Below are positions 6,570 through 14,153 of a stretch of 17,505 nt of DNA, piece after piece. The notes beneath the pieces are model-generated. The model made no database searches. It saw only the letters and a list, made by a program, of their open reading frames with translations, and was not told the DNA's origin. Positions within the stretch are counted from its first letter, which is position 1, and each line of letters starts with the position of its first letter. This DNA comes from SIG673 sp045660565 (GTDB taxonomy: Bacteria > Bacillota > Clostridia > Oscillospirales > CAG-272): contig JAZRDX010000126.1 in assembly GCA_045660565.1 (NCBI GenBank), forward strand, positions 1-17,505, in the 5' to 3' direction. The translations under genes were made by a program, and so were the position numbers.

Positions 6570-7358
6570 ATGAATTACGAAAAAATCAGTCTTGGAATAG
6601 GCAAAGCGGAAATCACGGTTTACGACGCTGACGGACTTAAGGGAGACGCTATTCTGGTTATCCCCGGTGGCGGATATGCTCAGGTTTGCTCCGAAAGAGA
6701 AGGAGAACCGGTGGCGCTTTCCTATCTTTCAAAGGGAATAAAGCCGTTTGTGCTTAACTACTCGGTAGGAAAGGACGCCGCGGGACATCAGCCGCTTGTC
6801 GAGGCATCTGCCGCGGTAGCATACATAAAGGCAAACAAGGAGAAATACGGTATAACGGGTAAGGTCTACGCGGTAGGCTTTTCCGCAGGCGGACACCTTG
6901 CCGCTTCGCTCGCTACAATGTGGCACCGCGCCGAGGTTATAGAAAGAGCGAAGATCTCCTACGGTGAAAACCGTCCCGATGCGGTTGTGCTGTGCTACCC
7001 CGTTATATCCGGAGTTTTAAACGCGCACACAAGCTCATTTTACAATATTACCGGATCGAAAACACCGACAGAGGAGCAGCTCGCGTACTATTCCGCAGAG
7101 CAGCACGTTGACGAAAAAACCTGCCCCGTATTCATCATGCACACCGCAACCGACGATCTCGTTCCGGTTCAAAACGCGCTTTATATGGCTATGGCGTGTG
7201 CAGATAAAAAGGTGCCCTTCGAGCTTCACATTTACCCCGAGGCACCTCACGGCATAGCACTCGCAAACGAGATAACGGCTCGCGGAAGTCAGGCTTGGAT
7301 AAAGCCGCAGGCTGCAAGATGGGTTAACGACTCGGTTTACTTCTTTAAGCATCTTTAA
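6570..7358 (+). CDS. Alpha/beta hydrolase, probable carbohydrate or acyl esterase
   Basis: A 262-residue cytosolic serine hydrolase of the BD-FAE / acetyl-xylan-esterase-like alpha/beta fold (no signal peptide). Visible parts: PGGGY at 32-36 forming the oxyanion loop, nucleophile Ser105 in GFSAG (103-107) followed by GHLAASLA, acid Asp195 or Asp196 in HTATDD, and His227 in PEAPHGI. The spacing is complete and typical for the family. Likely substrates are acetyl or feruloyl esters of sugars, but this cannot be told from sequence. The ribosome binding site is AAGGAAG, 7 bases upstream. Single-gene unit: its own promoter upstream and a strong terminator directly after. Confidence 0.85.
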   Translation: MNYEKISLGIGKAEITVYDADGLKGDAILVIPGGGYAQVCSEREGEPVALSYLSKGIKPFVLNYSVGKDAAGHQPLVEASAAVAYIKANKEKYGITGKVYAVGFSAGGHLAASLATMWHRAEVIERAKISYGENRPDAVVLCYPVISGVLNAHTSSFYNITGSKTPTEEQLAYYSAEQHVDEKTCPVFIMHTATDDLVPVQNALYMAMACADKKVPFELHIYPEAPHGIALANEITARGSQAWIKPQAARWVNDSVYFFKHL

Positions 7359-7368
7359 AAACATACCG

Positions 7369-7414
7369 AAAGAGAGAACTTAGCGGCAAAAGACCGTAAA
7401 GCTCTCTCTTTTTT
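7369..7414 (+). terminator. Intrinsic terminator, probably bidirectional
   Basis: AAAGAGAGA (7369-7377) pairs with TCTCTCTTT (7403-7411); inside, CTT/AAG and GCGG/CCGT also pair, around a CAAAAGA loop. T-run on the plus side; T-rich on the minus side too, so it can serve both the hydrolase gene and the convergent dpaB. Confidence 0.85.
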
Positions 7415-7441
7415 CTTTCCTTCAGCCTCGGTAAAGGCTCC

Positions 7442-8002
7442 CTAAATAAGAAGCGGCTGAAGCTGCTTACCGTCAAGCGCGTATTCAACCGTTTTTTCCA
7501 TAAGCGAAAAGTCCGAAATAAGCGAATGAGGCTTAGACAGCGGACTGTCCTGCCCGAACGGCACGAAATAAACGCTCTTTCTTGAAAGCAGCGTGGCGAT
7601 ATTTTTTAAATTCTGCGACAGCGCATCGTTAGTTGCGAGCGCGATAACGAGCGGTCTGTCGGTTCGCAGATGCGCCTTTGCCGCCATTGTAACGGCGGTA
7701 TCCGTAATACCGCTGGCAAGCTTTGCCAGAGTATTACCCGTACATGGGCATATAATTAAAAGATCAAGAGGGCGCGACGGTCCGAGCGGCTCCGCGTCCT
7801 TTATCTCCGTTATAGGCGGAGAGTGGCATATCTCGGTAAGCGTTGAAACGGTATCGGCAGCCTTACCGAAGCGGGTATCCGTTTTTGCAACGTTACCGCT
7901 TATAATAGGAACCATTTCATGCTGACCTTTTATTCGCCTTAGCGTCTCTATCGCGCTCCCAACCGTACAAAATGAGCCGGTGAGTGCATAACCGATTTTC
8001 AT
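7442..8002 (-). CDS. dpaB: Dipicolinate synthase subunit B
   Basis: Flavoprotein-like subunit (SpoVFB/DpaB) of dipicolinate synthase, which in the mother cell makes the spore-core compound dipicolinic acid from a lysine-pathway intermediate. The 186-residue protein is full length. The N-terminus MKIGYALTGSFCTV is characteristic of the family, and the flavoprotein fold shows in LLIICPCTGNTLAKLASGITDTAVTMA-type and RPLVIALATNDALSQN motifs (about residues 82-130). It follows dpaA on the same strand after a 94-base gap, as in other spore formers, but no aspartate-pathway genes follow. The start has a moderately spaced AAAGGAAA site upstream. Confidence 0.93.
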   Translation of the reverse strand: MKIGYALTGSFCTVGSAIETLRRIKGQHEMVPIISGNVAKTDTRFGKAADTVSTLTEICHSPPITEIKDAEPLGPSRPLDLLIICPCTGNTLAKLASGITDTAVTMAAKAHLRTDRPLVIALATNDALSQNLKNIATLLSRKSVYFVPFGQDSPLSKPHSLISDFSLMEKTVEYALDGKQLQPLLI

Positions 8003-8096
8003 AGTAACATATTTCCTTTTTTACTGATTTTAAAGCATAACACCTTGTTTTGCTTAAAATAAAACAATGCAGTATTTTGAGTTCGGTTTTAAAAAC

Positions 8097-8939
8097 TCAT
8101 TCCGCAAGCGCGCGCAGAATCTCCTCTTTTATAATCAGCGCGGCACTTTTCGGAGCTACCTTTCCCGGGAGAGACAGTGCCCATATAACGTTTATACCGA
8201 GAGACTCCGCGGCGGAGCGATCAACTCCACCCGGTGCCGAAGCAAGGTCGATAATAAGGGGTGGATTTTTTAGCGATAAAAGTATATTTTTATCCAGAAC
8301 GGGATAGGGAACGGTGTTGTATATAAGAACGGAGCCGCTTACAGCATCCTGTAGCTCTTTAAAGCTGTACGGCTTTATTCCGTCTATCTGCATTTTCGCA
8401 ATATCCTCGTTTTTTCTTGCCACCGCCCTCACTTTTGCTCCGAGCGCCTTAAGCTCACAGGAAAGTATCCTACCTATTCTTCCGTAACCAAGCACGGTAA
8501 TAGTTGAAGAATGAACGGTAACGGGGAGCTTTTCAAACGCAATCTGAATAGCGCCCTCAGAGGTGCAAAGGGCGTTTTTAAGCGCGACCGTCTCCATTTT
8601 TCCGTAATCGCATATAAAAATACCGCAGTCCTCCGCTATTTTAGAAACGGCAGGACTTACCGCTCCGCCGAACACGCGTTTTACGTTATGCTCCCTGATT
8701 TTTTCAAAAAGATAGGCAAGTCTTATTTCCCCGCCGCTTTGCGAATTAAGATACACCCCATCGGGCGAAATGGGAAACGGAAGCACCGCGACATCCGAGT
8801 TTTCAAGTGCTTCGTCTATATCCGCTGTTCCCCACTCGTTTCCTACCGCGGAAACTGTAAAGCCGTCGCCTCGCAGTTCGCTTGAAAGATAAAATAGACG
8901 TTTATCGCCCCCTATCACGGCGATTTTTTTATTTGGCAT
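8097..8939 (-). CDS. dpaA: Dipicolinate synthase subunit A
   Basis: The NAD(P)-binding subunit of dipicolinate synthase (SpoVFA/DpaA), partner of the DpaB subunit encoded next. The frame is open to 9059, but the real start is most likely ATG 8939: a GAGG site is 6-7 bases upstream, and MPNKKIAVIGGDKR gives the expected N-terminal Rossmann-like strand. This makes 280 residues, close to the family norm of about 290-300. Further family features: YGKMETVALKNA and TSEGAI near residues 110-128, the dinucleotide loop TVLGYGRIGR near 147, and WALSLPGKVAPKSA near the C-terminus. Expected to be made late in the mother cell; I could not point to a convincing sigma-K promoter. Confidence 0.93.
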   Translation of the reverse strand: MPNKKIAVIGGDKRLFYLSSELRGDGFTVSAVGNEWGTADIDEALENSDVAVLPFPISPDGVYLNSQSGGEIRLAYLFEKIREHNVKRVFGGAVSPAVSKIAEDCGIFICDYGKMETVALKNALCTSEGAIQIAFEKLPVTVHSSTITVLGYGRIGRILSCELKALGAKVRAVARKNEDIAKMQIDGIKPYSFKELQDAVSGSVLIYNTVPYPVLDKNILLSLKNPPLIIDLASAPGGVDRSAAESLGINVIWALSLPGKVAPKSAALIIKEEILRALAE

Positions 8940-8956
8940 ATAAAACCTCACATTCA

Positions 8957-8971
8957 CTATCCGAAGGATAG
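8957..8971 (-). other. Small perfect hairpin before dpaA
   Basis: CTATCC (8957-8962) and GGATAG (8966-8971) are perfect 6-base arms with a 3-base loop, located about 18 bases upstream of the dpaA start and just above its ribosome binding site. It could affect dpaA translation or mRNA stability; no function is shown. Confidence 0.4.
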
Positions 8972-9059
8972 CTACACAAAGTTTAAAAAGTTTTTTACAG
9001 TACAAACCAAAAGTCGCTCCCCGTACGTACGAATCCGCAAGCACAAGGAAAACAAACAC

Positions 9060-9076
9060 CTCTGCTAAGGGCAGAG
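9060..9076. other. Inverted repeat between dpaA and the lipid kinase gene
   Basis: CTCTGC (9060-9065) and GCAGAG (9071-9076) with a 5-base loop. On the plus strand TTTTATATT follows, so it resembles a weak terminator, though there is no plus-strand gene before it. On the minus strand it would be far upstream of dpaA. Confidence 0.35.
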
Positions 9077-9174
9077 TTTTATATTAAACGTCCTTCTACA
9101 AGCATTATATGTTTTTTTATTTTAGAGGTGAATCCTTCCGCTCGGCATTTTATTACAAAAAAGTATTCCTTATG

Positions 9175-9205
9175 TTACAATATGTTTAAAATTTTATGTT
9201 ATAGT
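9175..9205 (+). promoter_or_regulatory. Probable promoter of the lipid kinase gene
   Basis: Extended -10 element TGT-TATAGT (9197-9205). The best -35, TTACAA (9175-9180), is at a long 19-base spacing, so the call depends mainly on the extended -10. Confidence 0.4.
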
Positions 9206-9258
9206 ATATGTAGAATTTTGTCTGATTTTTAAAATTTAAATACAAGATGGGGGAAAAT

Positions 9259-10164
9259 ATGAAATACGTACTTTACAACCCTTTAGCAAACAACAAGCGC
9301 GGCAGACAGAATGCCTCGACGATAATGCAGCATGACAGCGAGGCGGAATACGTTTTCAAGGATATTACAACCCTTGACGTCGGCGCCTTTTTAAACGAAG
9401 CACATCCGGAGGATGAAATTATAGTATCCGGCGGAGACGGAACGTTAAACCGATTCATTAACTGTATAGCAGACAAAGACATCGAAAACGACATTTATTA
9501 CTACCCTGCCGGCTCGGGAAACGATTTTATGCACGACGTGTGCGAAAACTCCAATGAAAAAATTATAAAAATAAATAAATATATAGCTGACCTTCCGCTT
9601 GTTGACGTAAACGGCAAACGAGCCTATTTTGTCAACGGTATAGGCTTCGGTATCGACGGATACTGCTGCGAGGAGGGAGACAAATTCCAGGCAAAGTCGG
9701 ATAAGCAGGTAAACTACACAGCTATCGCTCTTAAAGGTCTTTTCTATAAATTCAGTCCAAGAAGCGCAAAGGTTACGGTTGACGGAGAAACACGCGAGTA
9801 CAAAAACGTCTGGCTTGCGCCCGCTATGAACGGCAGATATATAGGCGGAGGAATGCAGATTGCTCCGATACAGGATAGGCTTAACGAAAACCGCACGGTT
9901 GCCTCGATGGTAATGTTCCACAAAAACCGTCTGCGCGTTCTTATGGCATTTCCGACCATATTCAAGGGCGAGCATATCGTAAAGCACAAAAAGCTTATCG
10001 ACATACGCCACGGACACAAAATAACCGTTGAGTTTGACAGACCGACCGCTCTTCAGATTGACGGAGAAACGGTAAAGAACGTTCTTACGTACACCGTTTA
10101 CGCGGGAGAGGCTAAGAAACAGTTTTTAGAGAGTTTAAAAGAAACGGAAGAAACCTTGGCTTAA
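9259..10164 (+). CDS. Diacylglycerol-kinase-family lipid kinase (YegS/DgkB-like)
   Basis: ATP-dependent kinase of the DAGK catalytic family, which phosphorylates diacylglycerol or related lipids at the cytosolic membrane face; in Firmicutes such enzymes recycle diacylglycerol from lipoteichoic acid synthesis. 301 residues from the start chosen here. Motifs: N-terminal YVLYNPLANN, the nucleotide-binding GGDGTLN at 58-64, PAGSGNDF at 83-90, and a NGIGFGIDG stretch near 126. An in-frame ATG at 9247 is possible, but a GGGGG ribosome binding site lies between the two and fits ATG 9259 with about 5 bases spacing. Single-gene unit ended by a strong terminator. The exact lipid substrate cannot be assigned. 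Confidence 0.88.
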   Translation: MKYVLYNPLANNKRGRQNASTIMQHDSEAEYVFKDITTLDVGAFLNEAHPEDEIIVSGGDGTLNRFINCIADKDIENDIYYYPAGSGNDFMHDVCENSNEKIIKINKYIADLPLVDVNGKRAYFVNGIGFGIDGYCCEEGDKFQAKSDKQVNYTAIALKGLFYKFSPRSAKVTVDGETREYKNVWLAPAMNGRYIGGGMQIAPIQDRLNENRTVASMVMFHKNRLRVLMAFPTIFKGEHIVKHKKLIDIRHGHKITVEFDRPTALQIDGETVKNVLTYTVYAGEAKKQFLESLKETEETLA

Positions 10165-10200
10165 ATTTTTAAAACTGTAAACATTCTTATCCAAAACACC

Positions 10201-10230
10201 AAAAGCGACTTTTTTGAAAGTCGCTTTTTC
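10201..10230 (+). terminator. Intrinsic terminator after the lipid kinase gene
   Basis: AAAAGCGACTTT (10201-10212) and AAAGTCGCTTTT (10217-10228) are perfect 12-base arms around a TTTG loop, continuing into a T-rich run. Confidence 0.9.
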
Positions 10231-10269
10231 ATTTTATTATTCTTAAGCTTTCCTATTATTTACCGCGCT

Positions 10270-10300
10270 TTGAATAAACGCAGTTAGCCGTGTCTATAAT
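10270..10300 (+). promoter_or_regulatory. Possible promoter of the rubrerythrin gene
   Basis: Exact TATAAT (10295-10300) with TTGAAT (10270-10275) at a long 19-base spacing. No PerR-type operator palindrome was recognised near it. Confidence 0.45.
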
Positions 10301-10368
10301 ATTTTTGACCGCGACCGAAAAACATTATATAGGCTTGGTCAATACATCAAAATTAAAGGAGACGAAAA

Positions 10369-10965
10369 ATGCCGGTAGATTTCAGCAGTAGTGAAACCAA
10401 AAAGAATCTTATGAAAGCGTTTGCGGGAGAAAGCATGGCGCGAAACCGCTATACCTTCGCCGCGGAGGAAGCAAGAAAGCAGGGCAGTCACGTTATTGAC
10501 GCCGTTTTCACCTTTACCGCCAATCAGGAAAAGGAGCACGCAGAAATTTTCTTTAACTATTTAAGAGAATATTCCGAGGAAAACGTAAACATCGAGGCAG
10601 GATACCCCGTTGACGTTACGAGAGTGCTTCTTGACCTTTTAAAAAATGCAGTCCATAACGAATATGAGGAGTACGAGCCTATTTACAAGGATTTTTCCGC
10701 TAAGGCAAAGGAAGAGGGCTTTCACAAAATAGCGGCGTCCTTCAGTCTTATCTCCGAGATAGAGAAAACCCACGGAGACCGATTCAAGATGCTTTCCGAG
10801 CTTTTGGAACAGAATAAGCTGTTCGTTTCCGACGTTGAATGTAAATGGATGTGCCTTAACTGCGGATACGTGTACGAAGGAAAGGGCGCGCCCGAAAAGT
10901 GTCCCGTATGCGAACACGATAAAGGATTTTTCATAAGAATCACCCTCGCGCCGTTTACCGAATAA
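10369..10965 (+). CDS. rbr: Rubrerythrin
   Basis: Non-haem diiron peroxidase that reduces hydrogen peroxide in the cytosol of anaerobes. 198 residues, full length. The ferritin-like four-helix domain (about 1-150) shows Glu21 (GESMARNRY), the first ExxH (Glu54-His57), Glu residues in HNEYEEYEP around 97-103, and the second ExxH (Glu132-His135). The C-terminal rubredoxin domain has Cys162-x2-Cys165 and Cys178-x2-Cys181 for one iron. The ribosome binding site AGGAG is about 7 bases before ATG. It stands alone, with no superoxide reductase or PerR gene beside it in this window. Confidence 0.96.
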   Translation: MPVDFSSSETKKNLMKAFAGESMARNRYTFAAEEARKQGSHVIDAVFTFTANQEKEHAEIFFNYLREYSEENVNIEAGYPVDVTRVLLDLLKNAVHNEYEEYEPIYKDFSAKAKEEGFHKIAASFSLISEIEKTHGDRFKMLSELLEQNKLFVSDVECKWMCLNCGYVYEGKGAPEKCPVCEHDKGFFIRITLAPFTE

Positions 10966-11064
10966 GATAAAAAATACCGCATTGGCATACCTACGGTATA
11001 AGTGCTACCGATACCGAACGATTTATAATTCAATAGCAAAACGGTCGGGCAAGGTGAAACAAAA

Positions 11065-11167
11065 GGCTCCATTGTGTAAAGGGAGCTCCGTCGCAGGCGG
11101 TGAGGGATTGTTTCTACAACCCTTCCGTCTTGCTCCGCAAGCCACCTCCCCTTACACCAGGGGAGGC
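11065..11167. repeat. Dispersed palindromic intergenic repeat (MITE-like), about 103 bp
   Basis: The ends are imperfect inverted repeats: GGCTCCATTGTGTAAAGGGA on the left against CTCCCCTTACACCAGGGGAG on the right, and each end can also fold into its own hairpin. The centre GGGATTGT ... ACAACCC forms a third stem. The sequence matches, from memory, a repeat scattered between genes in many gut Clostridia (ends CTCCCTTGTGTAAAGGGAG, core GAGGGATTGT). It has no reading frame of its own, so if mobile it would need a transposase elsewhere. Confidence 0.75.
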
Positions 11168-11191
11168 ACTTGCTATCCCCATTAGCATCTC

Positions 11192-11231
11192 AAAAAGGCA
11201 CTTGTGGCAATTTTGCCACAAGTGCCTTTTT
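11192..11231. terminator. Bidirectional terminator with a 19-base perfect inverted repeat
   Basis: Arms 11192-11210 and 11213-11231 are perfectly complementary (A-run, GGCACTTGTGGCAA and its complement, T-run), separated by two bases. Both strands present a GC-rich stem followed by five Ts. It suits the convergent arrangement of rubrerythrin (plus) and lnt (minus). Confidence 0.88.
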
Positions 11232-11314
11232 GTTGCTTTTGTCATTTCTTTAGGAAGGTATGCGTGGTGCTTCTTTCACTTTACTTCGTTATCGGAGCTT
11301 ATCTTAAGGAATGT

Positions 11315-11334
11315 ACCGCGTGCGGTGTTTTTTT
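11315..11334 (+). terminator. Possible short terminator
   Basis: ACCG-CGTG-CGGT followed by G and seven Ts. The stem is only 4-5 bases, and no plus-strand gene lies directly before it. It may be a remnant. Confidence 0.3.
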
Positions 11335-11340
11335 ATTGTT

Positions 11341-13065
11341 TTAATAATCCATAAAGCTTCTTCGCTCCGGCTTTTGCGGTCTGTTTTTGCTATCCTCTAA
11401 AAGCTTTTTAATACGCGGATACGCGGTAATTACAAGCACGCCGAGGAATGCGATAAGCACGAACAGATTACCGATATAGCTATACACGGTTCTGTCCTGA
11501 CGCATATATACGGTAGCCGATTCGTAATCCGTTTCAAGCGGCTTTATCTTAGCAATCACACGCCCCTCGGGGGTGATCACAGATGAAACGCCGGTGTTTG
11601 CAGCTCTGACTACATAACGCCCCGTCTCTATTGCGCGCAGAGCGGCGTGAGAGTTATGCTGCCATACCGCGGCTGAATCACTGAACCACGAGTCGTTTGT
11701 TGAAAGAGTAATAAGCTCCGCTCCGTCTCTTACCGAATCAACGGCAAGCATTTCGTATATCGAATCAAAGCATATAAGGCTTCCTATCTTACCGTGCTCG
11801 GTGTCAAAAATCTCGCTGTCGGTTCCCGCGGTAAGCGGCTCGGAAAGAATGTTAAGCGAACCCAGAACAGGGATAAAGGTTAAAATAAGGCTTTCCATAG
11901 GAGTATATTCACCAAACGGAACAAGATGACGTTTGTAATATCTGTCCTCTCCCATAGTTCCGTCGGGATGGAAAATATATATGGCATTGTACTCTCGCAT
12001 CTCTCCCGTCCACTCGTCGTAGTAGTAGTCAAACGCTCCGACGAAAACAGTTACGTTAAGCTCCTTTGCCATTTCCGAAATTTTAGAAACAAGGGAGCTG
12101 TTTTTGAGACTCAGCGTAGTCGGTATTACCGTTTCGGGCCAAACCACTATATCTACCGGAGTTTCGCTTTTCTCCACGCACTTACGGGTAAGATCTATGT
12201 ATTTATCGGTAGACTTTACCGTTGCGTTTACCTCCCACTTTTCAAGCGAGGAGATATTTCCCTGAATAACCGCGGCGGTAACCTCTTTTCCGTCCTTTTC
12301 GTTAAATGCGGCAAGTCTTATTACCCCGAAAAGCAGGTTAAGAGTGAATATTCCGAGTGCGACCGAGGCAAATATAACGCTTTTTCTTGCCTTGACGGAG
12401 GAAATAAGCTTTTCCTTAAATTCCTTTCCCTCGGAATCAAAAACGCCGTAAAGCGCAAGGGCTAAAAAGACGTTGACCGCTACTATAACGGCACTTACGA
12501 AATAGCTGCCGAAAAGAGACGCGCTTTGCTGAAGCACGGGCGCGATGCTCTGAGTTACCGCAAGACGTCCCCACGGAACTCCACGCCAGCCGAGCGTTTC
12601 CTGATATTCAAACACCACCCACAGCCCGATAAAGAGCGCTCCGCCGAGCAGCGGCTTACTTTTATTCGGTCTTATCAGCCTGTACATAAGCATTACGAAA
12701 GCCATTTCAAGAGACTGAACGAGCGCAAGACCAAGCCAGCAAACAAGCACGATAATTATACTTTGAAAAGGGGTGAGATCGGCAAATTCCATCGGATAAA
12801 GCCTTGTAAACCAGAAATAAAGCACACCGAAATACCCAAGACCGAATATCAGTCCGAGCGAAAAAGCAGTCCTCTTTTTAATTTCGCTTCCGTATTTTAT
12901 CATCATGTAAGCTATGGGAATAAGGCTTACGTAGGACAGAAGAAACATCCACCGAAAGACAAACGGAAGCGCTGACAGTATTCCAAAAACGAAAAATATC
13001 CGTTTAAGCCTCGGCTGACCGTCCTTTTTAAAAAATTCCGTCAAGGCTGTAACAATCGTTTTCAA
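11341..13065 (-). CDS. lnt: Apolipoprotein N-acyltransferase
   Basis: Membrane enzyme that adds the third acyl chain to the N-terminal cysteine of lipoproteins. The N-terminal half has about seven hydrophobic segments. The C-terminal half is a nitrilase-type (CN_hydrolase) domain with the expected triad: Glu311 in VVWPETVIP, Lys378 in YYKRHLVPFGEYTP, and Cys432 in SLICFDSIYE; a final membrane segment precedes a basic tail. I choose TTG 13065 as start because GGAGG lies 8 bases upstream; the frame is open to 13140 but that lies deep in the upstream gene. The product is about 574 residues, somewhat longer than the usual 500-520. The start overlaps the end of the radical SAM gene by 38 bases, suggesting coupled translation. 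Function in a single-membrane Firmicute is inferred from the family. Confidence 0.88.
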   Translation of the reverse strand: MKTIVTALTEFFKKDGQPRLKRIFFVFGILSALPFVFRWMFLLSYVSLIPIAYMMIKYGSEIKKRTAFSLGLIFGLGYFGVLYFWFTRLYPMEFADLTPFQSIIIVLVCWLGLALVQSLEMAFVMLMYRLIRPNKSKPLLGGALFIGLWVVFEYQETLGWRGVPWGRLAVTQSIAPVLQQSASLFGSYFVSAVIVAVNVFLALALYGVFDSEGKEFKEKLISSVKARKSVIFASVALGIFTLNLLFGVIRLAAFNEKDGKEVTAAVIQGNISSLEKWEVNATVKSTDKYIDLTRKCVEKSETPVDIVVWPETVIPTTLSLKNSSLVSKISEMAKELNVTVFVGAFDYYYDEWTGEMREYNAIYIFHPDGTMGEDRYYKRHLVPFGEYTPMESLILTFIPVLGSLNILSEPLTAGTDSEIFDTEHGKIGSLICFDSIYEMLAVDSVRDGAELITLSTNDSWFSDSAAVWQHNSHAALRAIETGRYVVRAANTGVSSVITPEGRVIAKIKPLETDYESATVYMRQDRTVYSYIGNLFVLIAFLGVLVITAYPRIKKLLEDSKNRPQKPERRSFMDY

Positions 13066-14107
13066 TAGAACATCCTCCACATTCTGTACATCCCGGCTGC
13101 TTTTCCGGGGCAAGCTTATATTTTCGAAGCATTTCACCAAGCTCCTCGCTCATTTCAACGAGCTCGTCCGGTGAGCAGGCTTTAAATCCGTGTAGCTCAC
13201 AGTTATCAAACGGACGGAACGGCATTATCGTCGGGAAAACGCCTTCGCTTGCAAGTATTTCACATTCCTTAAGTATATCCGCCTTCGGCTGTATTCCGCC
13301 AATAAGAACGCTTGAAACCATGCCGTGTCCGAAAATTTCTACCGCGTAGCGCATCGAAGCGTGGTAATGCTCGTAGCTTATGCGGCTTTTACCCGGACAT
13401 ATTCTTTCGCGAAGAGACTTTGACGCTATTTCAATATTCATAATAACTGCGGTGCAGCCCGCGTCCTTAAGCTCCTTTAATTTTCCCGTATCGGACGGCG
13501 GCGCAAGCTCAATGGTTATCGGACAGTCGGAAAACTCTCTGATTTTCTTAACGAGACTGATATAATAATCCGCCATAAAATCGGGACTGACGTAGGTTCC
13601 ACCGCTCATATTCAAAACGTGCTTTCCTTCTCCGAGAAGGTGGAGAAGCTTTTTTATTCCGTCCGCAAGCTCCTCTATCGGGAGTGGACGGCTGCGGTCC
13701 TTTTCAAGCGAGCAGAACTTGCATTTAAGCTCGTCTGTGTCGTAGCAGCACGCACTGCTCGGCCAGATATTTATACAACCGGGTGCGTGAAGCTGAGCCA
13801 TACCGTCTATTACGGTGCCAGTTTTCGGAAGCGCGCCGAAAAATTTAACGGGAACGGATTTTTCACCGTATCTTATCCCGTATCCGCTACCCAATTTGCA
13901 AAGGGTATATTCCGAATCCGCGGAATAGCCGTCAGCAACACTCACGCAAAGATTCGAACCGTAAATCGACATATTCGTCGCGTGCACGAATCCCTTGACG
14001 AAAAAATGCGGATACTCGGAAAGAAGCTGCTCCTTTGCCTCGGATGTTATTTTTACGCCTCCGCAAAGAAGTCCCGCTTTAAGTCTTATAAATTCTTTTC
14101 TGTTCAT
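13028..14107 (-). CDS. Radical SAM protein with atypical cysteine motif
   Basis: A 359-residue radical S-adenosylmethionine protein. The cluster-binding cysteines appear to be Cys121-x7-Cys129-x2-Cys132 (context ACCYDTDELKCKFCSLE), not the standard Cx3Cx2C; the CKFC end is typical. Downstream radical SAM barrel features are NMSGGTYVSPDF (about 165-176, the GGE-like motif) and ITIELAPP (about 197-204). An N-terminal domain of about 110 residues precedes it. The C-terminus carries Cys340-x2-Cys343-x2-Cys346-x5-Cys352, probably an auxiliary iron-sulfur cluster. From memory the layout (N-terminal domain, late CxFC, GNAT neighbour) resembles the MSMEG_0568 family, whose reaction is unknown, but I cannot confirm membership. 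AAAGG lies 7 bases before ATG. Second gene of a GNAT-rSAM-lnt unit. Confidence 0.82.
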   Translation of the reverse strand: MNRKEFIRLKAGLLCGGVKITSEAKEQLLSEYPHFFVKGFVHATNMSIYGSNLCVSVADGYSADSEYTLCKLGSGYGIRYGEKSVPVKFFGALPKTGTVIDGMAQLHAPGCINIWPSSACCYDTDELKCKFCSLEKDRSRPLPIEELADGIKKLLHLLGEGKHVLNMSGGTYVSPDFMADYYISLVKKIREFSDCPITIELAPPSDTGKLKELKDAGCTAVIMNIEIASKSLRERICPGKSRISYEHYHASMRYAVEIFGHGMVSSVLIGGIQPKADILKECEILASEGVFPTIMPFRPFDNCELHGFKACSPDELVEMSEELGEMLRKYKLAPEKQPGCTECGGCSIENDCYSLDGIF

Positions 14108-14153
14108 AAGGTAACCTTTTTATGTATTTACTTACTTTGTTTCTGTCGAAAGC

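Larger units (their letters stand above)
10966..11340. other. Gene-free 375-base interval between rubrerythrin and lnt
   Basis: No convincing gene. It holds, in order: a weak inverted repeat after rubrerythrin (ATACCG at 10974 ... CGGTAT at 10994) without a T-run, a dispersed palindromic repeat (11065-11167), a long-stem terminator (11192-11231), and a short GC hairpin followed by seven Ts (11315-11334). Short reading frames here run through the repeat and are not credible. Confidence 0.7.

Noticed and set aside
9445..10017. 190-codon minus-strand frame opposite the lipid kinase gene
   Set aside because: Antisense shadow of a clear GGDGT-containing kinase gene; no start signals.
11100..11354. 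Plus-strand frames after rubrerythrin, including a 15-codon frame near 11262
   Set aside because: They cross the repeat and terminators, and the only purine-rich site is too close to the ATG.
13945..13965. GATTCGAACC-like tRNA arm
   Set aside because: It lies inside the radical SAM coding sequence and no acceptor or anticodon stem can be built around it.
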